DNA of 64,000 bases from Pseudoxanthomonas sp. CF385 (lineage in GTDB: Bacteria; Pseudomonadota; Gammaproteobacteria; Xanthomonadales; Xanthomonadaceae): positions 992,001-1,056,000 of the forward strand of contig NZ_FNKZ01000002.1 of the NCBI RefSeq assembly GCF_900104255.1, given 5' to 3'. Position numbers and translations under genes: made by a program. Under the pieces are notes generated by a model that was not told the DNA's origin, made no database searches, and was given only the letters and a program-made list of their open reading frames with translations. Shown piece after piece: positions 45,999 to 56,495 of the stretch (positions within the stretch are counted from its first letter, which is position 1; each line of letters opens with the position of its first letter).

Positions 45999-46481
45999 AT
46001 GGATCTCCGTAAAATCAAGAAACTGATCGACCTGCTGGAAGAGTCGAACCTCGCTGAAATCGAGATCAAGGAAGGCGAAGAATCCGTCCGCCTGGCGCGC
46101 GCGCCCAAGGGCGGCTATGTCATGCAGGCCGCGGCGCCGATGATGGCCCCCCCGGCGGAAGCGCGCCCCGCCGCGCCGATGCCGATGAGCTCGCCGACCG
46201 AAGCCTCCACCGGCGGCACCGCCAAGCCGGGCAGCGCCCTGCCCGACGGCCATGTCGTGCGTGCGCCGATGGTCGGCACCTTCTACGCCTCGCCGTCGCC
46301 CGACAAGCCGGCGTTCGTCAGCGTTGGCCAGTCGGTCAAGGCCGGCGAGACGCTGGCGATCATCGAAGCGATGAAGATGTTCAACCCCATCGAAGCCGAT
46401 GTCTCCGGCACCGTGCTGTCGATCTTGGCCGAGAGCGGCCAGCCGATCGAATTCGACCAGCCGCTGTTCGTGATCGGCTGA
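45999..46481 (+). CDS. accB: Biotin carboxyl carrier protein of acetyl-CoA carboxylase
   Basis: The 160-residue protein has an N-terminal helix region ([20 protein letters not shown]), a Pro/Ala linker, and a biotinyl domain with the biotinylation motif [12 protein letters not shown] (Lys within EAMKM). It carries CO2 between the AccC and AccAD half reactions in the first step of fatty-acid synthesis. GAGG lies upstream of the ATG. accC starts 10 bp downstream. Confidence 0.98.
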   Translation: MDLRKIKKLIDLLEESNLAEIEIKEGEESVRLARAPKGGYVMQAAAPMMAPPAEARPAAPMPMSSPTEASTGGTAKPGSALPDGHVVRAPMVGTFYASPSPDKPAFVSVGQSVKAGETLAIIEAMKMFNPIEADVSGTVLSILAESGQPIEFDQPLFVIG

Positions 46482-46491
46482 GGTCCGCGCC

Positions 46492-47859
46492 ATGCTGGAC
46501 AAAGTCGTCATCGCCAACCGGGGTGAGATCGCGCTGCGCATCCTGCGCGCCTGCCACACCCTCGGCATCCGCACGGTCGCGGTGCATTCCACCGTCGACC
46601 GCAACCTCAAGCACGTGGCCATGGCCGACGAATCGGTCTGCATCGGCCCGGCCGCCTCGAAGGACAGCTACCTCAACATCCCGGCGATCATCGCCGCGGC
46701 CGAGGTGACCGACGCGCAGGCCATCCATCCCGGCTACGGCTTCCTGTCGGAGAACGCCGACTTCGCCGAGCGCGTGGAGCAGTCCGGCTTCATCTTCATC
46801 GGCCCGAAGGCGGACACCATCCGCATGATGGGCGACAAGGTCGAAGCGATCCGCGCGATGCTGGCGGCCGGCGTGCCGTGCGTGCCGGGCAGCGGCGGTC
46901 CGCTCGGCGACGACATCGTCGCCAACACCAAGATCGCGCGCGAAATCGGCTACCCGGTGATCATCAAGGCCGCGGGCGGCGGCGGCGGCCGCGGCATGCG
47001 CGTGGTGCATGTCGAAGGCGCGCTGAAGGCGGCCATCGAGACCACCAAGTCGGAAGCCAAGGCGGCCTTCGGCAACGGCGAGGTCTACATGGAGAAGTTC
47101 CTGGAGAATCCGCGCCACGTGGAGATCCAGGTGCTCGCCGACGGCCAGGGCAACGCCATCCACCTGGGCGAACGCGACTGCTCGATGCAGCGTCGCCACC
47201 AGAAGGTGGTCGAGGAAGCGCCGGCGCCCGGCATCACCGAAGAACTGCGCAACGAGATCGGCAAGGTCTGCGTGGAGGCGTGCATCCGCATCGGCTACCG
47301 CGGCGCGGGCACGTTCGAATTCCTGTTCGAGGACGGGCGCTTCTACTTCATCGAGATGAACACCCGCATCCAGGTGGAGCATCCGGTGACCGAGCGCATC
47401 ACCGGCATCGACCTGGTCTGCGAGCAGCTGCGCATCGCCGCCGGCCAGAAGCTGACCATCAAGCAGTCCGACATCGTGCTGCGCGGCCATGCTATCGAGT
47501 GCCGCATCAACGCGGAAGATCCGGACACGTTCATGCCGCACCCCGGCCTGATCCAACACTTCCATCCGCCCGGCGGCCCCGGCGTGCGCGTGGACACTCA
47601 CATCTACGAAGGCTACCGCGTGCCGCCGAACTACGATTCGATGATCGCCAAGCTGATCGTGCACGGCCCGGATCGCGACACCGCGATCGCCCGCATGCGG
47701 GTGGCGCTGAGCGAGATGGTCATCGACGGCATCAAGACGAACATCCCGTTGCAGCAGCGCATCATGCGCGACCAGGGTTTCCAAGCCGGCGGCCAGAACA
47801 TCCACTACCTGGAAAAGCGCCTCGCCGAACGCAAGAACAAGGCGATCTCGCTGGTCTGA
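46492..47859 (+). CDS. accC: Biotin carboxylase subunit of acetyl-CoA carboxylase
   Basis: The 455-residue ATP-grasp enzyme has [20 protein letters not shown], the glycine-rich ATP loop ([14 protein letters not shown]), [21 protein letters not shown] and [16 protein letters not shown]. It carboxylates biotin on AccB. The length and sequence are normal for the family. It ends the aroQ-accB-accC group; a hairpin follows at 47867-47890, then a gene of unknown function. Confidence 0.98.
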   Translation: MLDKVVIANRGEIALRILRACHTLGIRTVAVHSTVDRNLKHVAMADESVCIGPAASKDSYLNIPAIIAAAEVTDAQAIHPGYGFLSENADFAERVEQSGFIFIGPKADTIRMMGDKVEAIRAMLAAGVPCVPGSGGPLGDDIVANTKIAREIGYPVIIKAAGGGGGRGMRVVHVEGALKAAIETTKSEAKAAFGNGEVYMEKFLENPRHVEIQVLADGQGNAIHLGERDCSMQRRHQKVVEEAPAPGITEELRNEIGKVCVEACIRIGYRGAGTFEFLFEDGRFYFIEMNTRIQVEHPVTERITGIDLVCEQLRIAAGQKLTIKQSDIVLRGHAIECRINAEDPDTFMPHPGLIQHFHPPGGPGVRVDTHIYEGYRVPPNYDSMIAKLIVHGPDRDTAIARMRVALSEMVIDGIKTNIPLQQRIMRDQGFQAGGQNIHYLEKRLAERKNKAISLV

Positions 47860-47866
47860 CGCACCC

Positions 47867-47890
47867 GGCCCCGCGCCACCCCGCGGGGCC
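47867..47890 (+). terminator. Hairpin after accC
   Basis: GGCCCCGC (47867-47874) and GCGGGGCC (47883-47890) can pair with an 8-nt loop just after the accC stop. There is no U-run, so this is at most a weak terminator. Confidence 0.35.
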
Positions 47891-47977
47891 GCATGTGCCG
47901 TAAGTGGGGCGGGGCGCGTGTCCGGCAGGGCACCGCTCCGGCGTTGGAGGAAACGGATCCCCCGACGAGAACGCACG

Positions 47978-49207
47978 ATGCGTCCCCTGCCCCGCCCCCT
48001 GTTCCTCGCCCTCGCCACCGCCATCGCGGCCGCTCCCGCGGCCAGCGCGCCCACGTCCGGTCCGCCGACCCAGGTCTGGATCGACGTCGCCACCCACAGC
48101 ATGGCCGGCATGCCCGACCTCGGCCCGCTCGGCGGCATGGCCTCGCGCATGATGGGCGGCGGCGGGCAGCAGGCGCATTACGGACAGACGCGGATGCCGA
48201 GGATGACGGGCCAGTACCTCGACATCGCCCTGTACAACCGCCCCAATCCCGGCAAGGACGCCGAGCAGCGCATCCCTGCCGGCCTGCGCCTGGGCAAGAG
48301 CCTGCCGCTCGTACCGCCCGTGCGCACGGGCGCATCTCCGGAGCGCACCGGCGAATACACCCCGCCGGAAGGCCAGGCGCGCGTGCTGGTCTATTGGGGA
48401 TGCGGCACCACCGTCCGCAAGGGTCAGCCGAAGATCATCAGCATCAGCGCGAGCGGCGGCAAGGTGGAGGTCAGCGGTTCGATGAAGGGACGCTACGCCC
48501 CGGATCGGGATATCGACGCCGATCCCGCCTACGCACTGTGGCCGAATCCCAAATCCGGCAAGCGCGTGCCGGACGGCGCTTCGCTGCAGGGCGCCCATCA
48601 GATCACCGGGCCCGGCGTACCCGAATCGCTGAAGTTCGAGCTGAAACAGGTCGCCGACTTCATGCCGAAGATCGACCTGCAGAGCACCGGGTCGCTGGCG
48701 GAAGGACAGACATGGCGCTGGGCGCCCGTCGATCGCGCGCAGGCTTACTTCCTTCATGCGATCGGTACCCACGGCAAGGACGTGGTGCTCTGGAGCAGCG
48801 CCGAAGTACCCGATGCCGGACAAGGCATCTTCGACTACCTGACGGGCTCCCTGGTCGATCGCTGGACGAAGGAGAAGGTCCTGCTGCCGTCCTCCACGAC
48901 GCAGTGCGCGGTGCCGAAGGGCATCTTCGCCGCGCCGGGCGAACAGGGGAACGACCGGGGTGGCGGGCTGCTCAGCATCATCGCCTACGGCCCGGAGAGC
49001 CACATCGCGTGGCCGCCCAAACCGAGCGATCCGAAACAGGCATGGCATCCGGAGTGGAACGTGCGCGTGCGCGCCAAGTCCACGAGCAGCGCGATGCTCG
49101 GCATGGACCTGGCGCAGATGCAGGACATGGACCAGGATGAAGAGGAAAAGCCGCAGGAGCAGAAGAAGCCGCTGCGCGGCCTGTTGAAGGGGCTCATCGG
49201 CGGCTGA
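47978..49207 (+). CDS. Exported protein of unknown function
   Basis: The 409-residue protein starts with a signal peptide (MRPLPRPLFLALATAIAAAPAASA), then has repeated Met/Gly stretches (MASRMMGGGGQQA) and a C-terminal charged tail (DQDEEEKPQEQKKPLRGLL). No domain was recognised. Sequence such as TPPEGQARVLVYWGCG may be part of a beta-rich fold. GAGAA lies upstream of ATG 47978. The gene sits between accC and prmA, which are normally close, and ends at a strong terminator. Confidence 0.7.
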   Translation: MRPLPRPLFLALATAIAAAPAASAPTSGPPTQVWIDVATHSMAGMPDLGPLGGMASRMMGGGGQQAHYGQTRMPRMTGQYLDIALYNRPNPGKDAEQRIPAGLRLGKSLPLVPPVRTGASPERTGEYTPPEGQARVLVYWGCGTTVRKGQPKIISISASGGKVEVSGSMKGRYAPDRDIDADPAYALWPNPKSGKRVPDGASLQGAHQITGPGVPESLKFELKQVADFMPKIDLQSTGSLAEGQTWRWAPVDRAQAYFLHAIGTHGKDVVLWSSAEVPDAGQGIFDYLTGSLVDRWTKEKVLLPSSTTQCAVPKGIFAAPGEQGNDRGGGLLSIIAYGPESHIAWPPKPSDPKQAWHPEWNVRVRAKSTSSAMLGMDLAQMQDMDQDEEEKPQEQKKPLRGLLKGLIGG

Positions 49208-49233
49208 CGCCGCCCTTCCTCCGCAGAAACGAC

Positions 49234-49268
49234 AAGGGCCGGGAGATCGCTTCCCGGCCCTTTTTCTT
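49234..49268 (+). terminator. Intrinsic terminator after the unknown exported-protein gene
   Basis: AAGGGCCGGGA (49234-49244) and TCCCGGCCCTT (49252-49262) form an 11-bp stem with a 7-nt loop; TTTTTCTTT follows. It ends the plus-strand transcript before the minus-strand pair 49300-50585. Confidence 0.92.
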
Positions 49269-49299
49269 TGCGTGCGAGATGGACGTCGCGCGCGTCGCG

Positions 49300-49656
49300 C
49301 TATTCCTGCGCCTGCTGCGTGCCCGGCACCGGCTCGGCGCCCAGCGGGGAGGCCGGGTCGCTGATGCGCACCGTTTCGGCCGATCCGTCGGCCCACACCA
49401 CCTTGATCGTGCTGCCGGGCGCGAGCGTGGAAAACGGCGTGCCGCTGCGTGCGCGATACAGCGCGGCGACCTGGGCCGCACCGAGGCGACGCGCATCGTC
49501 CGGCGCGTGGACCGTCATGTGCCCGACGCGCGACAGATCGCGGTATTCGGGATCGCGCGTTTCGATGACGATCGTCGCCGCCGCCGCCGCGTACGCCACC
49601 ACCACCAGACCCCACACCAGGAGATTGACTCCCGGCCGCGTGCGCTTGTACTTCAT
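49300..49656 (-). CDS. Small membrane-anchored protein of unknown function
   Basis: The 118-residue protein has one N-terminal membrane helix (VNLLVWGLVVVAYAAAAATIVI), then a periplasmic segment with TIKVVWADGSAETVRISDP. No family was recognised. Its ATG overlaps the stop of the upstream gene (ATGA), so the two are co-translated and may work together. Confidence 0.7.
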   Translation of the reverse strand: MKYKRTRPGVNLLVWGLVVVAYAAAAATIVIETRDPEYRDLSRVGHMTVHAPDDARRLGAAQVAALYRARSGTPFSTLAPGSTIKVVWADGSAETVRISDPASPLGAEPVPGTQQAQE

Positions 49657-50585
49657 CCGTCCACTCCCGTGTGGGACAACAAAGTGCCCACCATGTCTTC
49701 CACGTTGTCCTCGCCCTGGCGCGGGACACCGGCGTCCCGTGCGAAGGTGCTGAAGTCCTGCGATTCGTCCTGCGAGCAGATGCCGCCGTTGACGCAGTAA
49801 TTGGTCATCATCGAGCCGCCCGGGCTGCAGTCCATGCCGAGCCGGCACGACGCGATGCGCCATGCGATCTCGCTCAGCTCGCTGCCCGACACGTCGCCCA
49901 GCGTCTCGCGGCGCCCGCTGCCGGCGCTGCCCATCACGGGCGCGATGGCGACGAAGGCGAAGGGGTCGCCGGAATCCAGCACGCGCTGCACGAGCCCGCG
50001 CCGGTAGTCGTCGCCGGCTTCCAGCGGACGATCCATCGCGAGCAGCGCGGCCTCGGCGGCGAGACTGCCCGCGCGCGCGGCCTGCGTGCGCTGGTTGACG
50101 ATCATCGGATGCGAAAAGCCATCCTGCGGGACGAAGCGCGCGCACCGCTGCTGCACGCGCTGGCGCGCCGTCAGCATCGCCGCGCCGCCCGACAGGCCCA
50201 GCTTCGCGATCACGCGTGTGTCCTGCGCATACCCGGCCGGGTCCGCGGCGAACCCGGCGCAGTAGTCCTGCACCAGGCTCAACAACCACATGGCATCGGC
50301 ATCGCCGCCCGCGGCGCGCACCATCAGCTCGCGCGAGTAGGCGAACAGGTCGGCGCTTTCCTCGAAGCCGCGACGCAGCGGAGACAGTGGGGACACAGGG
50401 CGCATGACCATCGGCTGCAGGCGCGCGGCAGGCGGCGCATCCACCCGCGCGGAAGACGGCGTCCCGGATTCGGCATCGAAGCCGCCGGAGGCAGCGCCGT
50501 TCCAGCCCGCCTGGCGCAGCGGCATCCACGCCAGCGCGCCCAGCAGGCCCACCAGCAGGATCGGCAGTAGCAGCTTCCGGGGCAC
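49653..50585 (-). CDS. Exported protein of unknown function with several cysteines
   Basis: The 310-residue protein begins at GTG 50585 with a membrane anchor or signal (VPRKLLLPILLVGLLGALAW). It then has Cys-containing helical stretches such as WLLSLVQDYCAGF and ASCRLGMDCSPGGSMM; the latter, with YCVNGGICSQ, could form periplasmic disulfides. No family was recognised. It overlaps the 118-residue gene by 4 bp and is divergent from prmA. Confidence 0.7.
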   Translation of the reverse strand: MPRKLLLPILLVGLLGALAWMPLRQAGWNGAASGGFDAESGTPSSARVDAPPAARLQPMVMRPVSPLSPLRRGFEESADLFAYSRELMVRAAGGDADAMWLLSLVQDYCAGFAADPAGYAQDTRVIAKLGLSGGAAMLTARQRVQQRCARFVPQDGFSHPMIVNQRTQAARAGSLAAEAALLAMDRPLEAGDDYRRGLVQRVLDSGDPFAFVAIAPVMGSAGSGRRETLGDVSGSELSEIAWRIASCRLGMDCSPGGSMMTNYCVNGGICSQDESQDFSTFARDAGVPRQGEDNVEDMVGTLLSHTGVDG

Positions 50586-50726
50586 GCCGCCATTATCCCG
50601 GCCGTTTCCCGCGCTTTCAACGAAGGCCGGGCGCGTCCGGCGGCCCGGTCCGGCCTTCCGTCGCCAGGCATCGGTCCCGGGCCCACGTGAGACACTAGAC
50701 GGCCGTCCCTGCGGTTGCCCTGTCCC

Positions 50727-51644
50727 ATGCCTTACCTGGAACTCTCCCTGCGCTGCACCGAAGCCGAGCAGCCGCGCTACGAGAACGCCCTGGAGGACGT
50801 CGGCGCGCTGTCGGTCACGCTGCTGGACGCCGATGCCGACACCGGCAACGAGCACGCCATCCTGGAGCCGGGCGTGGGCGAGACCCCGCTGTGGAAGTCG
50901 CTGGTGCTGACCGCGCTGTTCGATGCGGATGCCGACGCGCTGACCCTGCTGGCCGCGCTGGAAGCCTTCGACCCCGGCCTCGACTGGACGCAGGTCGGCT
51001 TCCGCACCGTGGCCGACGAGGACTGGGAGCGCGCGTGGCTGGACCAGTTCAAGCCGATGCGCTTCGGCACGCGCACGTTCATCGTGCCGTGGAACCATGA
51101 GGTGCCCGAAGACGCCCAGGTGCCCGCGGCCGCCGTCGTGCGGCTCGATCCCGGCCTCGCCTTCGGCTCCGGCACCCACCCCACCACCGCCCTGTGCCTG
51201 CGCTGGCTGGACGGACTGGCGGGCGAGGGCGAACTGCAGGGTCGTCAGGTCCTCGACTTCGGCTGCGGCTCGGGCATCCTCGCGCTCGCTGCGCTCAAGC
51301 TGGGCGCGGCCGCCGCGATCGGCGTGGACAACGACCCGCAGGCACTGCTGGCCAGCGCGGACAACGCGCAGCGCAACGGCATCGAAGAACGTCTCCGGGT
51401 GTACCTGCCCGAAGACGAGCCCGTGACCACTTATCCGGTGGTGGTGGCCAACATCCTGGCCTCCGCGCTGGATGCGCTGGCGGATACGCTCGCCGCGCGC
51501 GTGGCGACCGGAGGCCGCATCGCGCTGTCGGGCATCCTCAAGGGACAGGAGGACGACCTGCTGGTCCGCTATGCCGCATGGTTCGATGCGTTGCAGGCCA
51601 CCCAGGACGGCGACTGGATGCGCATCGACGGCGTTCGCCGCTGA
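50727..51644 (+). CDS. prmA: Ribosomal protein L11 methyltransferase
   Basis: The 305-residue SAM-dependent methyltransferase has an N-terminal L11-binding region ([22 protein letters not shown]), then [21 protein letters not shown] and the SAM motif [19 protein letters not shown], with [12 protein letters not shown] later. It trimethylates L11. ATG 50727 gives the normal length. It begins the prmA-zinc ribbon-fis-purH-purD group. Confidence 0.97.
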   Translation: MPYLELSLRCTEAEQPRYENALEDVGALSVTLLDADADTGNEHAILEPGVGETPLWKSLVLTALFDADADALTLLAALEAFDPGLDWTQVGFRTVADEDWERAWLDQFKPMRFGTRTFIVPWNHEVPEDAQVPAAAVVRLDPGLAFGSGTHPTTALCLRWLDGLAGEGELQGRQVLDFGCGSGILALAALKLGAAAAIGVDNDPQALLASADNAQRNGIEERLRVYLPEDEPVTTYPVVVANILASALDALADTLAARVATGGRIALSGILKGQEDDLLVRYAAWFDALQATQDGDWMRIDGVRR

Positions 51645-51694
51645 GCCACGCCGGTCACAACACCTGCGCGGGCGTGCGTGGTTGAATAGCCGCC

Positions 51695-52708
51695 ATGTTC
51701 GCCGCCTGCCCTCACTGCCAGTTCCTGGTCGCCCGCGATCCGCGGACGCACGCGCTGCCGGCCGCCTGCACGCGCTGCGGCAAACCCCTGGACCTCGAGG
51801 AGATCGCCAGCACGGCGGCATCGCCGAGCCTGGCGACCTTCCTGCACCCTGTGCTCTCGCCGACCGAGGACACCGCCACCGAGGCGACGCAGGCTGAGGC
51901 AACGCCGGCGGAAGCGAGCGAGGACCCCGCTGACGACACCGCCGTGCACGCCATCGAACACGACGGTACGGCGCCGGAGCCCGCGACCGACGCGCTCGAG
52001 GCGACGGTATCCATCGAACCGGACCTCGTCATCGCGACGGCCGACGCGACGGCAGCGGTGGACACCGCGAACGCATCCTCATCTGAAGATGCGGACACCT
52101 CGCGTGCCGCGGAGACGGAGGCGGTGCCGCACGATACGGTGCCCGGCGCCGTCCCGCAGACGGCAGCGGCGATCGTCGCGAAACCGAAGACGCGTCATCC
52201 GGCAGGCCCGCGTTTCCTGCATCGCACGCGCACCACGCCGGTGCGCGCTCTGCGCGGACACTGGGTGGCGGTGGTTGCACTGTCGTTGCTGCTGTGCGTG
52301 CAGGTGATGCTCGCCGATCGCGCGCGGCTCGCCACGCAGTCGGGCTGGCGACCGATCGTGGTCGCGCTGTGCGGCGTGTTGCGCTGCGACGTGCCGACCT
52401 GGCGCGAACCGGCGGCATTCACCATGCTGAGCCGCGACGTGCGTCCTATCTTCGAGCGCCCCGGCACGTTGCAGGCACAGGCCACGTTCCGCAACGAGGC
52501 GCGCTGGGCACAGGCATGGCCGGTGATCCTCCTGACCTTGAAGGATGCCGATGGGCGGACGCTGGGCGCGCGCGCGCTCGCACCCGCGGACTATCTGCCC
52601 CAAGGCGAGGCATCGCCTTCGATCGGCCCGGGCCAGAGCGCCCAGATGGCGGTGCGCGTGAAGGAGCCGAGCGCGAACGTCGTCGCGTTTTCCTTCGACT
52701 TCCGTTAA
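51695..52708 (+). CDS. Zinc-ribbon/DUF3426 membrane protein
   Basis: The 337-residue protein has an N-terminal zinc ribbon (CPHCQF and CTRCGK, four Cys). An acidic low-complexity region of about 110 residues follows, then one membrane helix (WVAVVALSLLLCVQVMLA) and a C-terminal DUF3426 domain (FERPGTLQAQATFRNEA, AFSFDFR). The family is conserved between prmA and fis in many proteobacteria; the function is unknown. The AATAG close to the start codon may be part of a promoter with little leader. Confidence 0.88.
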   Translation: MFAACPHCQFLVARDPRTHALPAACTRCGKPLDLEEIASTAASPSLATFLHPVLSPTEDTATEATQAEATPAEASEDPADDTAVHAIEHDGTAPEPATDALEATVSIEPDLVIATADATAAVDTANASSSEDADTSRAAETEAVPHDTVPGAVPQTAAAIVAKPKTRHPAGPRFLHRTRTTPVRALRGHWVAVVALSLLLCVQVMLADRARLATQSGWRPIVVALCGVLRCDVPTWREPAAFTMLSRDVRPIFERPGTLQAQATFRNEARWAQAWPVILLTLKDADGRTLGARALAPADYLPQGEASPSIGPGQSAQMAVRVKEPSANVVAFSFDFR

Positions 52709-52828
52709 TCGCGCCGGTTCATCAAAAAAGCGGATGCACGCGCCCCGATCAGGCGCTAGACTCGTCCCCCCGCCGAAAACCGACAAGCACAAGGCGGGCC
52801 TCAGCATCCGTGGCATCAGGGGATCCGA

Positions 52829-53101
52829 TTGAACGCTGCCTCCACCCGTCAGGACCATCCGCGCGGCACGCAACGCCCGCCGCTGCGCGAGCACGTGGCG
52901 CAGTCCGTGCGCCGCTATCTGCGCGACCTGGACGGCAGCGAGGCCGATGATGTCTACGAGATCGTGCTGCGCGAGATGGAGATCCCGTTGTTCGTCGAAG
53001 TGTTGAACCATTGCGACGGCAACCAGAGCCGCGCCGCGGCCATGCTGGGCATCCATCGCGCCACGCTGCGCAAGAAACTCAAGGACTACGGGCTGGCCTG
53101 A
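52829..53101 (+). CDS. fis: DNA-binding protein Fis
   Basis: The 90-residue protein has the Fis core ([36 protein letters not shown]) and the C-terminal [23 protein letters not shown]. Fis is a nucleoid protein that bends DNA and activates stable RNA promoters. The TTG start at 52829 is supported by AGGGGA upstream. It is followed by purH with its own promoter. Confidence 0.95.
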   Translation: MNAASTRQDHPRGTQRPPLREHVAQSVRRYLRDLDGSEADDVYEIVLREMEIPLFVEVLNHCDGNQSRAAAMLGIHRATLRKKLKDYGLA

Positions 53102-53124
53102 GCGGCCTCCGGGCAGATTGCTGC

Positions 53125-53144
53125 GGCGCGTTATAATTCGCGCC
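53125..53144 (+). promoter_or_regulatory. purH promoter with consensus -10 inside a palindrome
   Basis: TATAAT (53132-53137) lies inside GGCGCG-TTATAATT-CGCGCC, a 20-bp inverted repeat with 6-bp GC arms. The ATG of purH is 28 bp after the -10. No good -35 was seen, so an activator or extended contacts may be needed. Confidence 0.6.
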
Positions 53145-53165
53145 CCGCTAGGTACCGCCCTTCCC

Positions 53166-54752
53166 ATGACCCTCGATCTCCAGCCCGTCCGCCGGGCGCT
53201 GCTGTCCGTTTCCGACAAGTCCGGCCTGCTCGACCTGGCCCATGCGCTTGTGCGCCATGGCGTTGAGCTCCTGTCCACGGGCGGCACCGCGAAGACATTG
53301 CGTGACGCCGGCTTGGCCGTGCGCGATGTCGCCGAGGTCACGGGATTCCCGGAAATGATGGACGGCCGCGTCAAGACGCTGCACCCGAAGGTGCATGGCG
53401 GCCTGCTCGGTCGCGCCGGCGTCGATGACGCGGTCATGGCCGAGCACGCCATCGGCGCGATCGACCTGCTGGTGCTGAACCTGTATCCGTTCGAAGCGGT
53501 CACGGCCAAGGCCGGCTGCACGCTGGCCGACGCGGTGGAGAACATCGACATCGGCGGACCCGCGATGCTGCGTTCGGCCGCGAAGAACTTCGCGCGCGTC
53601 GCCGTGGCCACCGATCCGTCGCAGTACACGGGCCTCGTCGCCGAACTGGATGCGAACGGCGGCGCGCTGCCGGCGGCCACGCGCTTCGCGCTGTCGGTGG
53701 CTGCCTTCAACCGCGTGGCCCAGTACGACGCCGCCATCAGCACCTACCTGTCTTCCGTCACCGACACCTCCGCCGAGGTGCCCGCCCGCGCGGCGTTCGC
53801 TGCGCAGGCCAACGGCAACTTCGTCAAGGTCATGGACCTGCGCTACGGCGAAAACCCGCACCAGCAGGCGGCGTTCTACCGCGACCTGTACCCGGCCCCC
53901 GGTTCGCTGGCGACGTTCACCCAGTTGCAGGGCAAGGAGCTGAGCTACAACAACATCGCCGACAGCGATGCGGCATGGGAATGCGTGCGCCAGTTCGATG
54001 CGCCCGCCTGCGTCATCGTCAAGCACGCCAATCCCTGCGGCGTGGCGGTGGGCGTGGCCTGCGGCGATGCCTACGAGCTGGCCTACGCCACCGACCCGAC
54101 GAGCGCCTTCGGCGGCATCATCGCCTTCAATCGCACGCTGGACGCGGCCACGGCGAAGGTCATCCTGGACCGCCAGTTCGTCGAAGTGCTGATCGCGCCG
54201 GACTACGAGCCGGGCGCGCTCGACTACGCGACGAAGAAGGCCAACGTGCGCGTGCTGCGCATTCCGCTCGCCCCGTCCTCGAACGGCTTCATCGACACCA
54301 AGCGCGTCGGCTCGGGCATGCTGATGCAGACCGCCGACGACCGCGTGGTGACGCGCGACGAGCTGAAGGTGGTGACGCAGCTGGCGCCGACCGACGCGCA
54401 GTTCACCGACCTGCTGTTCGCGTGGAAAGTCGCCAAGTTCGTGAAGTCGAATGCCATTGTCTACGCGAAGGACCACCGCACGATCGGTGTCGGCGCCGGC
54501 CAGATGAGCCGCGTCTACTCGGCGCGCATCGCCGGCATCAAGGCCGCGGACGCGAACCTTGTGGTCGAGGGCTCGGTGATGGCCAGCGATGCGTTCTTCC
54601 CGTTCCGCGACGGCATCGACGCCGCCGCCGCCGCCGGCATCAAGGCGGTGATCCAGCCCGGCGGGTCGATGCGCGACAGCGAAGTGATCGCGGCGGCCGA
54701 CGAACACGGCATCGCGATGGTGTTCACCGGCGTGCGGCACTTCCGGCATTGA
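53166..54752 (+). CDS. purH: Bifunctional AICAR formyltransferase / IMP cyclohydrolase
   Basis: The 528-residue protein has an N-terminal IMP cyclohydrolase domain ([49 protein letters not shown]) and a C-terminal AICAR transformylase domain ([49 protein letters not shown]). It catalyses the last two steps of IMP synthesis. ATG 53166 gives the family start. The gene for a lipoprotein overlaps its stop by one base. Confidence 0.98.
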   Translation: MTLDLQPVRRALLSVSDKSGLLDLAHALVRHGVELLSTGGTAKTLRDAGLAVRDVAEVTGFPEMMDGRVKTLHPKVHGGLLGRAGVDDAVMAEHAIGAIDLLVLNLYPFEAVTAKAGCTLADAVENIDIGGPAMLRSAAKNFARVAVATDPSQYTGLVAELDANGGALPAATRFALSVAAFNRVAQYDAAISTYLSSVTDTSAEVPARAAFAAQANGNFVKVMDLRYGENPHQQAAFYRDLYPAPGSLATFTQLQGKELSYNNIADSDAAWECVRQFDAPACVIVKHANPCGVAVGVACGDAYELAYATDPTSAFGGIIAFNRTLDAATAKVILDRQFVEVLIAPDYEPGALDYATKKANVRVLRIPLAPSSNGFIDTKRVGSGMLMQTADDRVVTRDELKVVTQLAPTDAQFTDLLFAWKVAKFVKSNAIVYAKDHRTIGVGAGQMSRVYSARIAGIKAADANLVVEGSVMASDAFFPFRDGIDAAAAAGIKAVIQPGGSMRDSEVIAAADEHGIAMVFTGVRHFRH

Positions 54753-55174
54753 TGCGTCAGAACCCGATCCATGATCGCGTCGTCCGGGCGGCCTTGTTGT
54801 CGGCGGCGCTCGTGCTGGCCGGATGCCAGGACTCGGGCGATGGCCTGGCGCAGGCGCGCGACGCCATCGCCCGTGGGTTGCCGGCCCCTTACTTCGAAGA
54901 CCTCGTGACCGAGTCCGTCGCGATCGACGGACACCGCCTGGTGTTTCTTGTGCGCAGCCCCACGGGCGATGCCGTGAAGACCCGCCAGGCGCCTGGATTC
55001 GACGCCCTGCGCGACAGCGAGCAACGCGAAATGCAGACGCTCTGTTCGTTGCCGGCCATACAACCCCTGATCGGCACGGAGGCCGTGCTGGTACGCCGCT
55101 TCGTCGACCAAAACGGCACGCTGTTCTTTGAAACCGAACTCCCCGCACGCGAGTGCCCCGCCCCACCGGCGTGA
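54752..55174 (+). CDS. Small lipoprotein of unknown function between purH and purD
   Basis: The 140-residue protein has a lipobox (ALVLAGCQD; Cys about 25) after a basic N-terminus. The mature part is short, with two more cysteines (QTLCSLPA and ARECPAPP) that could pair. No family was recognised. Its ATG overlaps the purH stop (TGATG) and purD follows after 27 bp, so it is embedded in the purine operon; whether it has any role in purine synthesis is not clear. Confidence 0.75.
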   Translation: MRQNPIHDRVVRAALLSAALVLAGCQDSGDGLAQARDAIARGLPAPYFEDLVTESVAIDGHRLVFLVRSPTGDAVKTRQAPGFDALRDSEQREMQTLCSLPAIQPLIGTEAVLVRRFVDQNGTLFFETELPARECPAPPA

Positions 55175-55201
55175 TGGCCGGTTCTGCCTGAGGAAATTCC
55201 C

Positions 55202-56494
55202 GTGAAAGTCCTGGTCATCGGTGCCGGCGGTCGCGAACACGCGCTGGCGTGGAAACTGGCGCAGTCGCCGCGCGTGGATGAGGTGCTCGTCGCACCGGGC
55301 AATGCGGGCACCGCGACGGAAGCCAAGTGCCGCAACGTGGCCATCAAGGTCACCGATATCGAAGGCCTGCTCGCACTCGCGCAGGACGAAGGCGTGGGCC
55401 TGACCGTGGTCGGTCCGGAAGTGCCGCTGGTGGCGGGCGTGGTGGACCGGTTCCGCCTGGCCGGCCAACGCATCTTCGGCCCCACTGCCGCCGCCGCGCA
55501 GCTGGAAGGCAGCAAGGCGTTCGCGAAGGACTTCCTCGCGCGCCACGGCATTCCCACGGCGTTCTATGCGGTGCATACCGATGTCGACGCCGCGCTCGCC
55601 TACGTGCGCGACAAGGGCGCCCCCATCGTGGTGAAGGCCGACGGGCTGGCCGCGGGCAAGGGCGTCATCGTGGCGATGACGCTGGACGAAGCCGAAGCCG
55701 CGGTGCGCGACATGCTGTCGGGCAATGCCTTCGGCGACGCCGGCGCACGGGTGGTGATCGAGGAATTCCTCGAGGGCGAGGAAGCGAGCTTCATCAGCAT
55801 GGTCGACGGCACCACCGCGCTGCCGATGGCCACCAGCCAGGACCACAAGCGCGTCGGCGACGGCGACACCGGCCCCAATACCGGCGGCATGGGTGCGTAT
55901 TCGCCCGCGCCGGTGGTCACGCCCGAGGTGCACGCGCGGGTCATGCGCGAGGTGGTGAATCCCACCGTGCAGGGCATGATCGCCGATGGCGTGCCGTTCA
56001 CCGGCTTCCTCTACGCCGGCCTGATGATCGACCACACCGGCGCGCCGAAGGTGATCGAGTTCAACGTGCGCTTCGGCGACCCCGAGACGCAGCCTGTGAT
56101 GCTGCGCCTGCAGTCCGACCTGGTGGACCTGGTGGAAGCGGCCATCGAGGGACGGCTCGACCGCACGCAGGCGCAGTGGGATCCGCGCCCGTCGCTGGGC
56201 GTGGTGATGGCGGCGGCGCCCTATCCGGAGACGCCGGTGACCGGCGACGTGATCGCCGGGCTGGACGACGTGCCCGCCACAGCCAAGGTCTTCCATGCCG
56301 GCACCGCGCTGGATGCCGAAGGCCGCGTGGTGAGCGCCGGTGGCCGCGTGTTGTGTGTGGCCGCGCTGGGCGCATCCGTGTCGGACGCGCAGCGCCAGGC
56401 CTACGCCGGTGTCGAGAAGGTGCGCTGGACGAACGCGTTCCACCGCACCGACATCGGCTGGCGCGCCATCGCGCGCGAGCAGGGCACCGCCTGA
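55202..56494 (+). CDS. purD: Phosphoribosylamine-glycine ligase (GARS)
   Basis: The 430-residue ATP-grasp enzyme has [69 protein letters not shown] and [14 protein letters not shown]. It joins glycine to phosphoribosylamine in purine synthesis. GTG 55202 is preceded by TGAGGA. It converges with the oxidoreductase gene with only one base between the stops, so no terminator separates them. Confidence 0.98.
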   Translation: MKVLVIGAGGREHALAWKLAQSPRVDEVLVAPGNAGTATEAKCRNVAIKVTDIEGLLALAQDEGVGLTVVGPEVPLVAGVVDRFRLAGQRIFGPTAAAAQLEGSKAFAKDFLARHGIPTAFYAVHTDVDAALAYVRDKGAPIVVKADGLAAGKGVIVAMTLDEAEAAVRDMLSGNAFGDAGARVVIEEFLEGEEASFISMVDGTTALPMATSQDHKRVGDGDTGPNTGGMGAYSPAPVVTPEVHARVMREVVNPTVQGMIADGVPFTGFLYAGLMIDHTGAPKVIEFNVRFGDPETQPVMLRLQSDLVDLVEAAIEGRLDRTQAQWDPRPSLGVVMAAAPYPETPVTGDVIAGLDDVPATAKVFHAGTALDAEGRVVSAGGRVLCVAALGASVSDAQRQAYAGVEKVRWTNAFHRTDIGWRAIAREQGTA

Positions 56495-56495
56495 C

